Counted from the first letter of the stretch, positions 7,901 through 16,500 are shown. The stretch is 23,178 nt of DNA from Thermoanaerobaculia bacterium (GCA_025937035.1 JAICSG010000002.1:1-23178), one strand, 5' to 3'. Notes: generated by a model not told the origin, from the letters alone. Program-made: numbers and translations.

Positions 7901-8952
7901 TCATCTTCGACCACTGGTCGGGGCAGGTGTTCGTGGGGGAGCTGATGGTGGCCTACGCGGCGCTCGTCGCGGGACGGCGGCCCGAGCTCCCCGAGCTGCC
8001 GGTCCAGTACGCCGATTACGCGCTCTGGCAGCGCCGCTGGATCCAGGGCGAGGTGCTGGAGGAGGGGCTCGCCTATTGGCGCCGGCAGTTGCGCGGTGCG
8101 CCCAGCGGGCTGCGCCTGCCGCTCGACCGCCCGCGGCCCGCGGTACCGTCCTACCGCGGCGACTCGTACCCGCTGGCGCTCTCCGAGCCGCTCTCCGCCG
8201 CGATCCGCTCCCTGGGCCAGGAGGAGAAGGCGACCCTGTTCATGACGCTGCTGGCCGGGCTCAAGGCGCTGCTCTACCGCCTCACCGGGGACACCGACCT
8301 GGTGGTGGGGACACACCTGGCCAACCGGAGCCGGGCCGAGCTCGAGGGGCTCATCGGGTTTTTCATCAACTCCCTGCCGCTGCGTACGCAGCTAACGGGG
8401 GGCCTCACCTTCCGCGACCTGCTGCGGCGGGTCCGCGAGGTGGCGCTCGGAACCTATGCCCACCAGGATGTGCCGCTCGACCGCGTTGTCGCCGAGGTGC
8501 AGCCGGAGCGCACTCTCAATCCGTCGCCGCTGTTCGATGTGCTGTTCGTAGTGCAGAACTCCACGGGCGGGGTCGAGCAGAGCCCGGAGGCACACGGCCA
8601 GATCGTGTCGCAGGGTCTCATCCTGGAGCCGTTCGCCTTCCATTCCGGGATCTCGCGCTTCGATCTGGCCCTGTTCCTGAACGAGGACGATGGGGCGATC
8701 CACGGCCATTGGGAGTATCGGACCGAGCTGTTCGACGCGGCGACCATCGCCCGGATGTCTCGCCACCTCGAGACGCTGCTGGCGGCCGCGGTGGCGAGCC
8801 CCGATGCCCGGTTGGACGACCTCGAGCACCTGACGGAAGAAGAGCGGGCCGAGCGTGCCATGGAGCATCTGAAACAAAAAGAGACGAGCCTCGGAAAGCT
8901 GCGGCGGATCCAGCCTCGGGCCTTGAGCCTGGTGGCGGACGAGGTCTCGTGA
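1933..8952 (+). CDS. Hybrid PKS-NRPS: KS-AT-KR-DH-carrier-C
   Basis: This 2339-residue protein holds one polyketide module plus a condensation domain. KS is at about 15-440, with C187 (TACSTS), H323 (EAHGTGT) and H363. AT is at about 535-845, with S635 in GHSIG and the malonyl-type motif HAFH at 731-734. A structural KR half and catalytic KR follow at about 925-1345, with GGLGGIG 1161-1167, K1283, S1307, Y1320 and N1324; the B-type LDD motif is absent. DH is at about 1378-1660, with H1416 in HxxxGxxxxP and D1585, but A1589 replaces the usual Gln/His. After an Ala/Pro linker comes a carrier with a PCP-like GGHS (S1793). The C domain at about 1855-2290 has H1988-H1989-x3-D1993-H1994. A charged tail (2303-2339) matches the linker of the upstream oxygenase fusion. 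KR before DH reverses the usual order. Role: adds and reduces one malonyl unit, then condenses the chain with the residue on the next protein. Confidence 0.95.
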   Translation: MRSVSGDESEMDNLNGVAIIGMSGRFPGAPTVADYWRNLREGVESISFFSEEELIQAGVPQWQVSRPDYVKAAAMIEGIDLFDAGFFGLSPREAETLDVQQRLFMECAWEALEVAGYDPDRYKGRVGVFGGSSLSNYSLDNIYKNPDALRSASLMQWVLGFDKDYLATITSYKLNLRGPSLSVQTACSTSLVAVHLACQSLLTYQCDMALAGGANISVPQKQGYVYSEGNIFSPDGRCRAFDEAAGGTIFGNGVGIVVLKRLEDALAEGDSIDAVILASAVNNDGAVKVGFTAPGAQGQAEVIATAQALAGVDPETITYIEAHGTGTALGDPIEISALEQVFRNKTRKKGFCAIGSVKPNIGHLHIAAGVAGLIKLSLALRHREIPPSLNFERPNPHLGLADSPFYVNTRLAEWKPSGGPLRAGLSSFGIGGTNAHAILAEAPAQAASGPSRAWQLLVLSARSQTALDAATARLADHLECHPEQNLADAAFTLQVGRKRFAHRRILVCRDREDALELLRGDAPKRVLGRVQERADRSVAFLFPGQGAQHAGMGRELYESEPVFRAEVDRCAGLLVQHLGFDLRRLLVLAAEQREEADAQLRQTAIAQPALFVIEYALAKLWASWGIQPEAMSGHSIGEYTAACLAGTFSLESVLSIVATRGRLMQSLPPGAMLSVPLDERETAARLDGDLALAAVNGPSLCVVAGPEESAERLRRQLVAEGLEPRLLHTSHAFHSPMMEPILEAFGQEVARHELKAPRIPFLSNVTGTWILPEEATDPRYWIRQLRQTVRFGAALEELLREPSRVLLEVGPGRTLTTFARRQAHAPADRVMIPSLPHPQEGQSALSFLLTSLGQLWMANVEIGWKGFYAREQRRRVALPTYPFERQRYWLEPPRDQEARPRDRKPRTKADPADWFYLPVWGQSMPPLPVTPGALAASRWLVLRDDLGFGDALAARLRDAGQEVILVAAGAGFSQPGEGAYVLDQDRRQDYSQLLRSLLAADRMPDRIVHLWSLTEPGGKSDFAALQRKGFYSLLYLAQALGEVGATEGLQLGIVANSLWRIVGGEVTEPEKATLLGPARVIPNEYTGLSCRTVEIDLPAAGEPLDRWIDLLLAELVSDRSEREVAYRGGQRWVLDVKPLRLEGPGAPGTPLRQGGVYLLTGGLGGIGLTLAEKLVRTVQAKLVLVGRSGLPAEETWPAWLAGHAEDDPVSQRIRGVLSLREAGAEVLLAQADVADPEQAAAVVRQALERFGALHGILHGAGVAAGGLIQFRAPQDADAVMAPKVRGALALAAAVADLPLDFFVLHSSTIGLTGDVGQVDYCGANAFLDAFAHANTARGQRTLAIDWSVWSDVGMAADVVNKMVAGPKVSAAASPALPENGGERVHPLLGRRVHASEDEELFVNEISLASHWLLSEHKVLGIPVLPGVAYLEMGRAAIAERAAGRTIEIRDVVFRQLLHVSAGESREVRTSLRRNGHGFVFSVSSQPRMRAGTQTAWIEHARGVVSVMDGPEEAPAALELPLADSAGLAGQAVGGPEGRVAGPVFWGSRWCEIREQRPGAGYAVFELPPERAGDMRVFGLYPPLLDVATAAGGSELTEGSFLPQAYGALRVRGPLERRTWVHFKKLDGDPPPGGTVSFDLSLCNEAGRELVRIERLTLRRVDGTEEALQEPPAPPQDAALSSSLTKTALGDGISSELGGDLLLKVLTRVTLPQVAVSVRDLVAEIERLGRAAEPAKEAAPAAPAAAGHDRPSLSTAYAAPRNEAERKMVELWQKALGFDQVGIHDDFFALGGHSMLAVQLLSRMREAFHTSLSMDELFRAPTVADLCEAIARTRSEEAAGALAPPVERMDRTGLGKLPLSFAQQRLWVIEQLDPGTAVFNITRAPRLRGHFNATVLRRALLEIARRHEILRTHFEVADGEGEQVITAADDWLLPVIDLRGLPPEIREREVRQIARVEAERPFDLRRSPLARTTVARLGEDCFMLLFTAHHIIFDHWSGQVFVGELMVAYAALVAGRRPELPELPVQYADYALWQRRWIQGEVLEEGLAYWRRQLRGAPSGLRLPLDRPRPAVPSYRGDSYPLALSEPLSAAIRSLGQEEKATLFMTLLAGLKALLYRLTGDTDLVVGTHLANRSRAELEGLIGFFINSLPLRTQLTGGLTFRDLLRRVREVALGTYAHQDVPLDRVVAEVQPERTLNPSPLFDVLFVVQNSTGGVEQSPEAHGQIVSQGLILEPFAFHSGISRFDLALFLNEDDGAIHGHWEYRTELFDAATIARMSRHLETLLAAAVASPDARLDDLEHLTEEERAERAMEHLKQKETSLGKLRRIQPRALSLVADEVS

Positions 8953-8962
8953 CGTCAGCGAC

Positions 8963-8967
8963 AGGAG
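8963..8967 (+). promoter_or_regulatory. Ribosome binding site of the first NRPS gene
   Basis: AGGAG sits 7 bases before ATG 8975, inside the only 22 bases separating this gene from the PKS. There is no room for a separate promoter, so the two genes are very probably co-transcribed. Confidence 0.65.
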
Positions 8968-8974
8968 CGCAGTA

Positions 8975-11900
8975 ATGCAGACAGCGATCATGCAGGGTTT
9001 CCGTCTCTCCCCGCAGCAACGGCACCTCTGGCCGTTGCTGCAGGGGTCTTCCGTTTTTTCGGCGCAATGCGTCCTGTCGCTGGTAGGCCCCCTCGACGCC
9101 GCCGAGCTGCGGCGCGCTTTCGACCGGGTCGTGGCCCGGCACGAGGCACTGCGGACCTGCTTCCGGCGGCGGCGCGGGGAGAAGCTCCCCTTGCAGATCG
9201 TGGCCGAGGCGGGCAACGTGGCCTGGCGCGAGAGTGACCTCACGGCCGAAGACCCGGCGGAGTGGAGCGCGGCCTGCACCCGGGCTGCGGCGGACGAGCG
9301 GTCCGAGGCCTTCGACCTCGAGGCGGGGCCGCTGCTGCGGCTCCTGCTGCTGCGCGGCGCGGCCGAACGGCATGCGCTGGTGGTCACGCTGCCCGCGCTG
9401 GCCGCGGACCCCGCGACGCTCCGCAACCTGCTGCGCGAGGCTGTGGATCTCTATGCCCGCCGGCCCCCCGCGATACTGGATGACGAGGTCGTGCAGTACC
9501 TGCAGTTTTCCGAGTGGCAGCAGGAGATGCTGGAGTCCGAAGAGGCTGACGTGGCGGCGCGCGATGACTGGCGCCAGAAGTGTGCCGCCCTGCCGCCTTT
9601 TCCGGCTTTGCCTGGAGAGCGCCCGGCCGGCGATCCTGAAGGCTTCGCCTCCGCTCGCCTGCGGCTGCCGGTGGAGCCGGAGCTCGCGACGGCTCTGGAG
9701 AGCGCGTCCGCGGCCTGCGGGGTCTCCATCGAGGTCTTCCTGCTCGCCGCCTGGACGCTCACCCTGGCCTGTCTGACCGGTGAGCCCGGGGTGACGGTGC
9801 GCGCCGCGGTGGACGGCCGGCCGTTCGAGGACCTCCAGGGGGCTTTCGGTCTGCTCGGTAAGACCCTCCCTCTGCAGACCCAGGTGGAGGACAGCTTCCG
9901 CTTCGAAGAGCTGGCGCAGAGAGTGGGCCGGTCTCTGGAGGAGGCCCGCGGCCGGCAGGAGTCCTTCGACAGTGAGGCGGTGAACGGCGCGGGCGAGCGG
10001 TTGGACGCCGACGCCGTCGACTTCGAGATGCGGCAGGGCCCTGCCGATCTCGACGGCGGAGGGGTCGCGTTCTCCCTGCTCGAGGAGCACGTCTGCTGGG
10101 AGAGATTCAAGCTCAAGCTGCTCGCCCTGCACCGGCAGGATGCCCTGGCTCTCGAGGTCTGGTATGACGAGAGCCGCCTCGGCGCGGCCGAGGCCGGGCG
10201 TGTGGCCGCCGCCCTGCGGGCCCTGCTCGCCGCGGCCTCCGCGGAGCCCAAGGCGCGGGTGGGGGACCTCGACCTGCTGGGCGAGGCGGAGCGCAGCGCC
10301 TTGCTGGTGGGCTTCAACGCGACCCGGCAGCCGTTTCCGGCCGCGGCCCGCGGCTGGCACGAGCTGTTCGAGGCCCAGGCCGAGTCCACTCCGGAGAGCC
10401 CGGCGCTGGCTTGCGGAGGGGAGCGGCTGACCTATCGGGAGCTCAATGCCCGGGCCAACCGCCTGGCGCGCCGCCTGCGGGAGCTGGGGGTGGGGCCCGA
10501 GGCGCGGGTGGCGCTGTGGGCGGAGCGCTCGCTGGAGCTCGTCGTGGGCCTGCTGGCGGTCCTCAAGTCCGGCGGGGCCTACGTTCCGCTCGATCCTTCC
10601 TTTCCGCCCGAGCGGGTGGAATCCATGCTGGCCGACGCCGGAGCCCGGGTCGTGCTGGCGCAGTCGGCGCTGCTCGGATCCCTGGATCTGCCCGCGGCCC
10701 AGGTCGTGCCGCTGGACGATCCCGACGGTCTGGCCGGCCTGGATGACAGCAATCTGGGGGTCGCGGTCGAGGGGGAGAGCCTGGCCTACGTCCTCTTCAC
10801 CTCGGGCTCCACGGGGCGGCCGAAAGGTGTGGCCGTGGAGCACCGGCAGCTGGTGGACTATGTCCTGGGTGTGGTGGAGCGCCTGGAGATCGGCGCCGGG
10901 TGGAGCTTCGCGGTCGTCTCCACCTTCGCGGCCGATCTGGGGAATACCGCCATCTTCCCGGCGCTGACCACGGGGGGGTGTCTGCACGTGGTCCCGGCGG
11001 CGCGCGCTTCGGACCCCGATGGTCTGGGCGCGCTCTTCGCCGCGGAAGGGATCGACTGCCTCAAGATCGTGCCCTCGCACCTCGGAGCTCTCCTGTCCGG
11101 TACGGAGCCGGCGCAGGTGATTCCGCGCCGTCTGCTGGTGCTGGGAGGCGAGAAAGCGAGCTGGGAGCTGATCCGCGAGCTGCGCCGGCTGGCGCCCGGC
11201 TGCCGGGTGGTCAATCACTACGGCCCCACGGAATCGACGGTCGGAGCCACGGCACGGCCGGTGGAGGCCGGTGAGGACGGTGTGGGCACCGTGCCCCTGG
11301 GCAGGCCCCTGCCCAACGCGGCGGCGTACGTCCTGGACCGCAACGGCCAGCCGTTGCCGGCGGGGGTGGCGGGAGAGCTCTACCTGGGCGGCATGGGCTT
11401 GGCACGCGGCTACCTGGGCCAGCCGGGCTGGACGGCCGAGCGGTTCGTCCCCGACCCCTTCGGCGGCCTGCCGGGCGCCCGGCTCTACCGGACCGGTGAC
11501 CTGGTGCGTCACAGCCCGGCGGGCGAGCTCGAGCTCCAGTTCCTCGGCCGCGTCGATCACCAGGTCAAGCTGCGGGGGTTCCGGATCGAGCTCGGCGAGA
11601 TCGAGGCCGTGCTGCGCGGCCGGCCCGAGGTGCGGGAGGCGGTGGCGGTGGTTCGTGAGGAGGGCGCGGGCGGAGGCCGGCTGGTGGCCTATGTGGTCGG
11701 CCGCCCCGGACAGCCGGCGGATGGCTCGGCGCTCCTCGGATTCCTGCGCCAGGCATTGCCGGACTACATGGTGCCGGCGGCCCTCGTGGTCCTCCCGGCC
11801 CTCCCCCTGACCGCCAACGGCAAGGTGGACCGCCGCGCTCTTCCCGCCCCCGAGACCGGGCCGGCGGCCCCGGAGAGCTATGTGGCGCCGCGCACGGCCA

Positions 11901-13537
11901 TGGAGGCGAGCCTGGCGGAGATCTGGGCTTCGGTGCTCGGCGTCGAGAGGATCGGCGTGACGGACAACTTCTTCGAGCTGGGAGGGGACTCGATCCTCGC
12001 CATCCAAGTCATCGCCCGGGCCAACCGGGCCGGCCTGGCGCTTCAGCCGCGGCAGATCTTCCAGCACCAGACCATCGCCGATCTGGCTCCTCTGGCGGGG
12101 AGCGGCGGCACGGCGATCGTCGGCACCGGCGAGGTCCGGGGCGAGGTCGAGCTGACGCCCATCCAGCGTTGGTTCTTCGAGCAGCGCTTCGCCGATCCGC
12201 ACCACTGGAACCAGAGCGTGCTGCTGCGCACGGAAGAGACCCTGGACCTTGCCGTGCTGGAAGGGGCGGTGCGCCACCTGCTGGCCCATCACGACGCCTT
12301 GCGCATGCGGTTCACGGCCGAAACGGACGGCTGGCGCCAGGTCTGCGCTCCCATGGACTGGGAAGGGGTGGTGCCGGTGGAGCGGGTCGACCTGTCCACG
12401 GCCGCGGCGCCGGAAGCGGCTCTGGAGCAGGCCGCCGCCGCGGTGCAGGCGAGCCTGGATCTGGCGAACGGCCCCCTGATCCGCGTCACCCTCTTCGATC
12501 TGGGGGCCGGGCGGGGAAGCCGCCTGCTGCTGGTCGTCCATCATCTGGTGGTGGATGGGGTGTCGTGGCGCATCCTCCTGGAGGACCTCGAAACCGCCGT
12601 CCGGCAGCTGGCCGTCGGCGAGGCCGTGGAGCTCCCCCCGCGGACGACCTCGTTCCAGACCTGGGCGCAACGCCTGGCCGAGCACGCGGCGTCCGGCGCC
12701 CTGGAGGAGGAGGTCGCCTACTGGACCGCGGTCGCCGAGGCCCGGTCCGTGAGCCTGCCGGTGGGTCTGCCGGACGGCGAGAGCTCGGTCGGCTCGACCC
12801 GCGCCGTCTCGTGCTGGCTCGACGCCGAGGAGACGCGCGCGCTGCTCCAGGAGGTCCCCGCGACCTACCACACACAGATCAACGACGTGCTGCTTGCCGG
12901 GCTGGCGCTGGCCCTCGGCTCGCCGCTCGCCGTGGAGCTCGAGGGGCACGGCCGCGAGGACCTCTTCGCGGACGTGGACCTCACGCGCACCGTGGGGTGG
13001 TTCACCACGCACTTCCCCGTGCTGCTCGATGCCGGCCAGAACGGGGATCCGGGGGAGGCCCTGAAGGGGGTCAAGGAGCAGCTCCGCCAGATTCCGCAGC
13101 GCGGGATCGGCTACGGCCTGTTGCGCTCGCGCCTGCGCCCGGCCCAGGAGCCGCAGATCGGCTTCAACTACCTGGGGCAATTCGATCAGGCGCTCGCCCC
13201 CGCCTCGCTCTTTCGTCTGGCCGCCGAGGAGAAGGGTCCCGACCGCAGCCCGCGCGGCAGGCGGAGCCGCAAGATCGAGATCATCGGCCGCATTCTGGGC
13301 GGCCGTCTCCAGATCACCTGGCTGTACAGCGGCGAGCTCCACCGGCCGTCCACGGTCGAAGGGATGGCGCAGAGCTACCTGGCCGCGCTGCGGTCGCTGA
13401 TCGAGCACTGCCTGAGGCCGGAGGCGGGGGGCTTCACGCCGTCGGATTTCCCCCTGGCGGATCTCGACGACGAGCGGCTGGCCCGGCTGTCGGCCCTGGT
13501 CTCCCAGATCGAGTCGGATATCGAGGGTCAAGCATGA
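8975..13537 (+). CDS. NRPS module: interface-like degenerate C - A (Asp-type) - PCP - epimerase
   Basis: This is a 1520-residue single module. Residues 1 to about 430 have a condensation fold (starts LSPQQRHLW), but the HHxxxDG site reads P140-A-L-A-A-D145-P, so both catalytic histidines are gone. The A domain spans about 455-955: TSGSTGRPKG at 609-618 and A10 lysine K950. Aligned to GrsA by eye, pocket residues are D654, L655, T658, K697, V722, G724, H748, V756, G757 and K950, an Asp-type code; Asn is the alternative. The PCP has S1006 in LGGDSI, typical of carriers before epimerases. The E domain (about 1050-1515) is intact: H1189-H1190-x3-D1194-G, EGHGRE, and NYLGQ. Peptide-bond formation onto this carrier is therefore probably done by the C domain at the PKS C-terminus, and the residue leaves as the D-isomer. 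The last four bases (ATGA) overlap the start of the next gene. Confidence 0.95.
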   Translation: MQTAIMQGFRLSPQQRHLWPLLQGSSVFSAQCVLSLVGPLDAAELRRAFDRVVARHEALRTCFRRRRGEKLPLQIVAEAGNVAWRESDLTAEDPAEWSAACTRAAADERSEAFDLEAGPLLRLLLLRGAAERHALVVTLPALAADPATLRNLLREAVDLYARRPPAILDDEVVQYLQFSEWQQEMLESEEADVAARDDWRQKCAALPPFPALPGERPAGDPEGFASARLRLPVEPELATALESASAACGVSIEVFLLAAWTLTLACLTGEPGVTVRAAVDGRPFEDLQGAFGLLGKTLPLQTQVEDSFRFEELAQRVGRSLEEARGRQESFDSEAVNGAGERLDADAVDFEMRQGPADLDGGGVAFSLLEEHVCWERFKLKLLALHRQDALALEVWYDESRLGAAEAGRVAAALRALLAAASAEPKARVGDLDLLGEAERSALLVGFNATRQPFPAAARGWHELFEAQAESTPESPALACGGERLTYRELNARANRLARRLRELGVGPEARVALWAERSLELVVGLLAVLKSGGAYVPLDPSFPPERVESMLADAGARVVLAQSALLGSLDLPAAQVVPLDDPDGLAGLDDSNLGVAVEGESLAYVLFTSGSTGRPKGVAVEHRQLVDYVLGVVERLEIGAGWSFAVVSTFAADLGNTAIFPALTTGGCLHVVPAARASDPDGLGALFAAEGIDCLKIVPSHLGALLSGTEPAQVIPRRLLVLGGEKASWELIRELRRLAPGCRVVNHYGPTESTVGATARPVEAGEDGVGTVPLGRPLPNAAAYVLDRNGQPLPAGVAGELYLGGMGLARGYLGQPGWTAERFVPDPFGGLPGARLYRTGDLVRHSPAGELELQFLGRVDHQVKLRGFRIELGEIEAVLRGRPEVREAVAVVREEGAGGGRLVAYVVGRPGQPADGSALLGFLRQALPDYMVPAALVVLPALPLTANGKVDRRALPAPETGPAAPESYVAPRTAMEASLAEIWASVLGVERIGVTDNFFELGGDSILAIQVIARANRAGLALQPRQIFQHQTIADLAPLAGSGGTAIVGTGEVRGEVELTPIQRWFFEQRFADPHHWNQSVLLRTEETLDLAVLEGAVRHLLAHHDALRMRFTAETDGWRQVCAPMDWEGVVPVERVDLSTAAAPEAALEQAAAAVQASLDLANGPLIRVTLFDLGAGRGSRLLLVVHHLVVDGVSWRILLEDLETAVRQLAVGEAVELPPRTTSFQTWAQRLAEHAASGALEEEVAYWTAVAEARSVSLPVGLPDGESSVGSTRAVSCWLDAEETRALLQEVPATYHTQINDVLLAGLALALGSPLAVELEGHGREDLFADVDLTRTVGWFTTHFPVLLDAGQNGDPGEALKGVKEQLRQIPQRGIGYGLLRSRLRPAQEPQIGFNYLGQFDQALAPASLFRLAAEEKGPDRSPRGRRSRKIEIIGRILGGRLQITWLYSGELHRPSTVEGMAQSYLAALRSLIEHCLRPEAGGFTPSDFPLADLDDERLARLSALVSQIESDIEGQA
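9392..9409 (+). other. Inactivated condensation active site (PALAAD in place of HHxxxD)
   Basis: Residues 140-145 of the first NRPS gene align with the HHxxxD catalytic motif. The two histidines are Pro and Ala, while the structural Asp is kept. The partner gene downstream has the same change (PALCAD), so this is an inherited domain type rather than random decay. The surrounding fold motifs, such as the N-terminal LSPQQ block and FDLEAGPLLR, are well kept, suggesting a binding or scaffold role. Confidence 0.8.
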
Positions 13538-16500
13538 AGAACATCGAGGATCTCTATCCTCTGTCGCCGCTGCAGAAGAGCCTGCTCGTCCACGTTCTGG
13601 CGATGCCGGGCTCCCGCGCCGGCTTCGAGCAGAAGCACACGACGCTCCAGGGCGCGCTCGACGTCGCGGCCTTCGAGCGCACCTGGCAGCGCGTCGTGGA
13701 CCGCCACCCGATTCTCCGCACGGGCTTCCTGGTCGATGGCATGGACGAGCCCTTGCAGGCGGTATGGAAACAGGTGAAGCTCCACTTCGAGCAGAGCGAC
13801 TGGCGGTCGCTCTCCAGGGATGAGCAGAAGCGGCAGCTCGCGGAGCTGCTGGCCGCCGACGAGCAGCGGGGCTTCCCTCTGCAGCGCCCTCCCCTCATGC
13901 GGATCCTCCTGATCCGGCTGGCCGACGACCTGTACGAGCTGGTCTGGAGCTACCACCACCTGCTCCTCGACGCCTGGTGCCGGTCCATCGTGCTGCGGGA
14001 GGTCTTCGCCCTGTACGACGCCTTCCGGCAGGGACGCGATCTGACGCTGCCGCCCTGCCGGCCTTACCGGGACTACATCGCCTGGCTCCGGCGGCAGGAC
14101 CAGGCCGTGGCGCAGTCGTTCTGGCAGCGGATGCTGGACGGCGCGGAGGCCTCTCCGCTGCGCATCGGCCGTCCCGCCGGCTGGGACGGCGGCCAGGAGG
14201 GGCAGCGCAACCAGACGATCGCGCTGCCGCCGTCCGCCGATGCCGGGCTCGCGGCCTTCACCCGCCGCCACCGGCTGACCCTGGGCACCCTGATCCAGGC
14301 GGTCTGGGCCCTGCTTCTGAGCCGCTACACCGGCCGCCTGGACGTGCTGTTCGGCATCACCGTGGCCGGTCGCCCCGCCGAGCTTCCGGACGTCGAATCG
14401 ATCATGGGGATGTTCATCAACAACCTGCCGGTGCGGGTCTCCGTGCCCCCGGACCAGAGCGTGGTCCCCTGGCTCGCGGGGCTGCAGCAGCAGGCCGTCG
14501 AGCTGCGCCAGTACGAGCACTGCTCTCCGGCGCAGATCCAGGAGTGGTGCGGCTTCGGCGCCGGACAGCGGCTCTTCGACACGCTGGTGCTCCACCAGAA
14601 CTTCCCCACGGTTGACATCGTCGAGGGGGTGGGCGCTCAAGGGCTGGAGATCCGTTCCGCCGGCTACCGGCTGGAGACCAACTATCCGCTGACCCTGATG
14701 TCGACGGCGGGACACCCCGCGACGCTCTCTCTCTACTACGACACCGCGCGTTTCGATGACGCCGCGGTCAGCCGGATGCTCGGCCATCTGGTCACCCTGC
14801 TGCAAGGGATTCTGGAGCAGCCCGAGGCGCCGCTCGCCGCGCTGCCTCTGCTGAGCGAGGCGGAGCGCCATCAGCTCCTGATCGAGTGGAGCGCCGGCCA
14901 GCCGGTGGACGGGCTCGTCCTGCTGGATGCCCAGGGTCAGCCGGTGCCGATCGGCGTCCTCGGCGAGGTCTGCCGCGCCGGAGCGGACCAGCGGACGGGG
15001 GATCTCGCCCGCTTCCGGCCGGACGGCCGGATCGAGTGGCTCGGCTGCGCCGGCACGGGGGAGGAGCGGATCGCCCGCGAGATCGAGGCCGCTCTGCGGA
15101 ATCACCCCGGTGTGGCGCGGGCGGCGGCCGAGGTGCGCGGCCCCGCCGGAGGCGCCGCGGCCCCGGCCGTCTTCGTCGAAGCGGCCGCGGAGCACCGTCT
15201 CGAGGAGGCCGAGATCCGCCGTTTCCTGCGCCGGTGGCTCCCGGACCTCGGGCTGCCGCTCGCGGTGACCGTGCTGGAGCGCCTGCCGCTCCTGCCGGAT
15301 GGCAGCGTCGACCGCGCTGCCCTGCCCGCGTCCGGAGACGGGAGGAGCGCGCCGGGCGAGCTCCAACGGCCGGAGCGCACGCCGGTCGAGGAGGTCCTGG
15401 TCCAGGTCTGGGCCGACCTGCTGGGCGTCCACGACATCTCCGTCCGCGAGGACCTGTTCGAGCTCGGGGTCCACTCCCTGCTCGCGATCCGCTTCGTCTC
15501 CCGGGTGCGCAGCACCTTCGCGGTCGACCTGCCGCTGCGGGTCCTCTTCGAGGAGCCCACCATCGCCGGTCTGGCGGCCCGCATCGAGCGCGCCCTGAAG
15601 GGGGAAACGGCCGAGGCGCCGCCCATCGAGAGGGCGCCGGACGATGCCGAAAAACCATTGTCGTTCGCGCAGGAGCGCCTGTGGTTCATGCACAAGCTGG
15701 AGCCGGCCACGGCGGCCTACAACGTGCCGCGGGCCATCCGGCTGAGCGGTCCCCTGGACGGCGGGGCCCTGGAGCGGGCGTTGACCGAGATCGCGCGGCG
15801 TCACGAGACGCTGCGGTGCGGCCTCCCCGAGGTCGAGGGGCGGGCCGCTCTGGTCGTCGCCCCGCCGTCTCCCGTCCCCCTCCCGTGGATCGATCTGTCG
15901 GGCCTGCCGGCGGAGCGCTTGGGGGCCGAGGTCGAGCGCCTGGCCCGGGAGGAGGCGGGGCGCCCGTTCGACCTGGCGCGCGGGCCGCTGCTGCGGGTCC
16001 GCCTGATCCACGAGGCGCCGGAAGAGCACGTCGCCCTGTTCACCACGCACCACATCGTCTCGGATGCCTGGTCCATGGGCATCCTGGTGCGCGAGATGGC
16101 TCTGCTCTACGGGGCCCTGCTCGCGGACCGGCCGTCGCCGCTCCCCGAGCTGCCGATCCAGTACTCCGACTACGCACGCTGGCAGCGCCAGTGGCTCCAG
16201 GGAGAGGTCCTGGAATCGCAGCTCGCCTATTGGCGGCAGCAGCTCGCCGCGATGCCAGAGGATCTGGAGATGCCGACCGATCGTCCGCGGCCGCTCCAGC
16301 GCACCTTCGCGGGGGCCTTCCTGCCGTTCTCCCTCTCTCCGGAAGTGTCGGCGAAGCTCCTGGCCCTCGGGCGCCGTGAGGGCGCGACGCTGTTCATGAC
16401 GCTGTTGGCAGCGTTCAAGATCCTCCTCCACCGGCAGACCGGACAGACGGATATCGTGGTCGGCACCGACGTGGCGAACCGCAACCGGCTGGAGGTGGAA

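Noticed and set aside
7527..8975. A 482-codon + strand frame overlapping the PKS end
   Set aside because: It is a shadow frame within the PKS C domain, whose correct frame shows all the condensation motifs.
10919..11246. Firm assignment of the A domains to Asn
   Set aside because: The first six code positions fit both Asp and Asn, but His at 322 favours Asp. The call is left as Asp-type with Asn possible.
8618..13531. A 1637-codon open frame on the minus strand (similar ones at 2329-5706 and 5731-8316)
   Set aside because: Same antisense GC artefact, opposite the PKS and NRPS genes. No domain, and no start region of its own.
12169..13533. An upstream extension of the C-PCP-C gene to an ATG at 12169, giving 1646 residues
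   Set aside because: The extra 455 codons are out of frame with the epimerase domain encoded by the same bases and give a compositionally biased, motif-free sequence. The ATGA start at 13534 has a Shine-Dalgarno site and opens directly with a C-domain N-terminus.
14886..16379. A second + frame across the collapsed A domain, considered as evidence of a frameshift
   Set aside because: The translation has no A-domain motifs, and the roughly 1.1 kb needed for the missing A core is not present in any frame. The region is deleted, not frameshifted.
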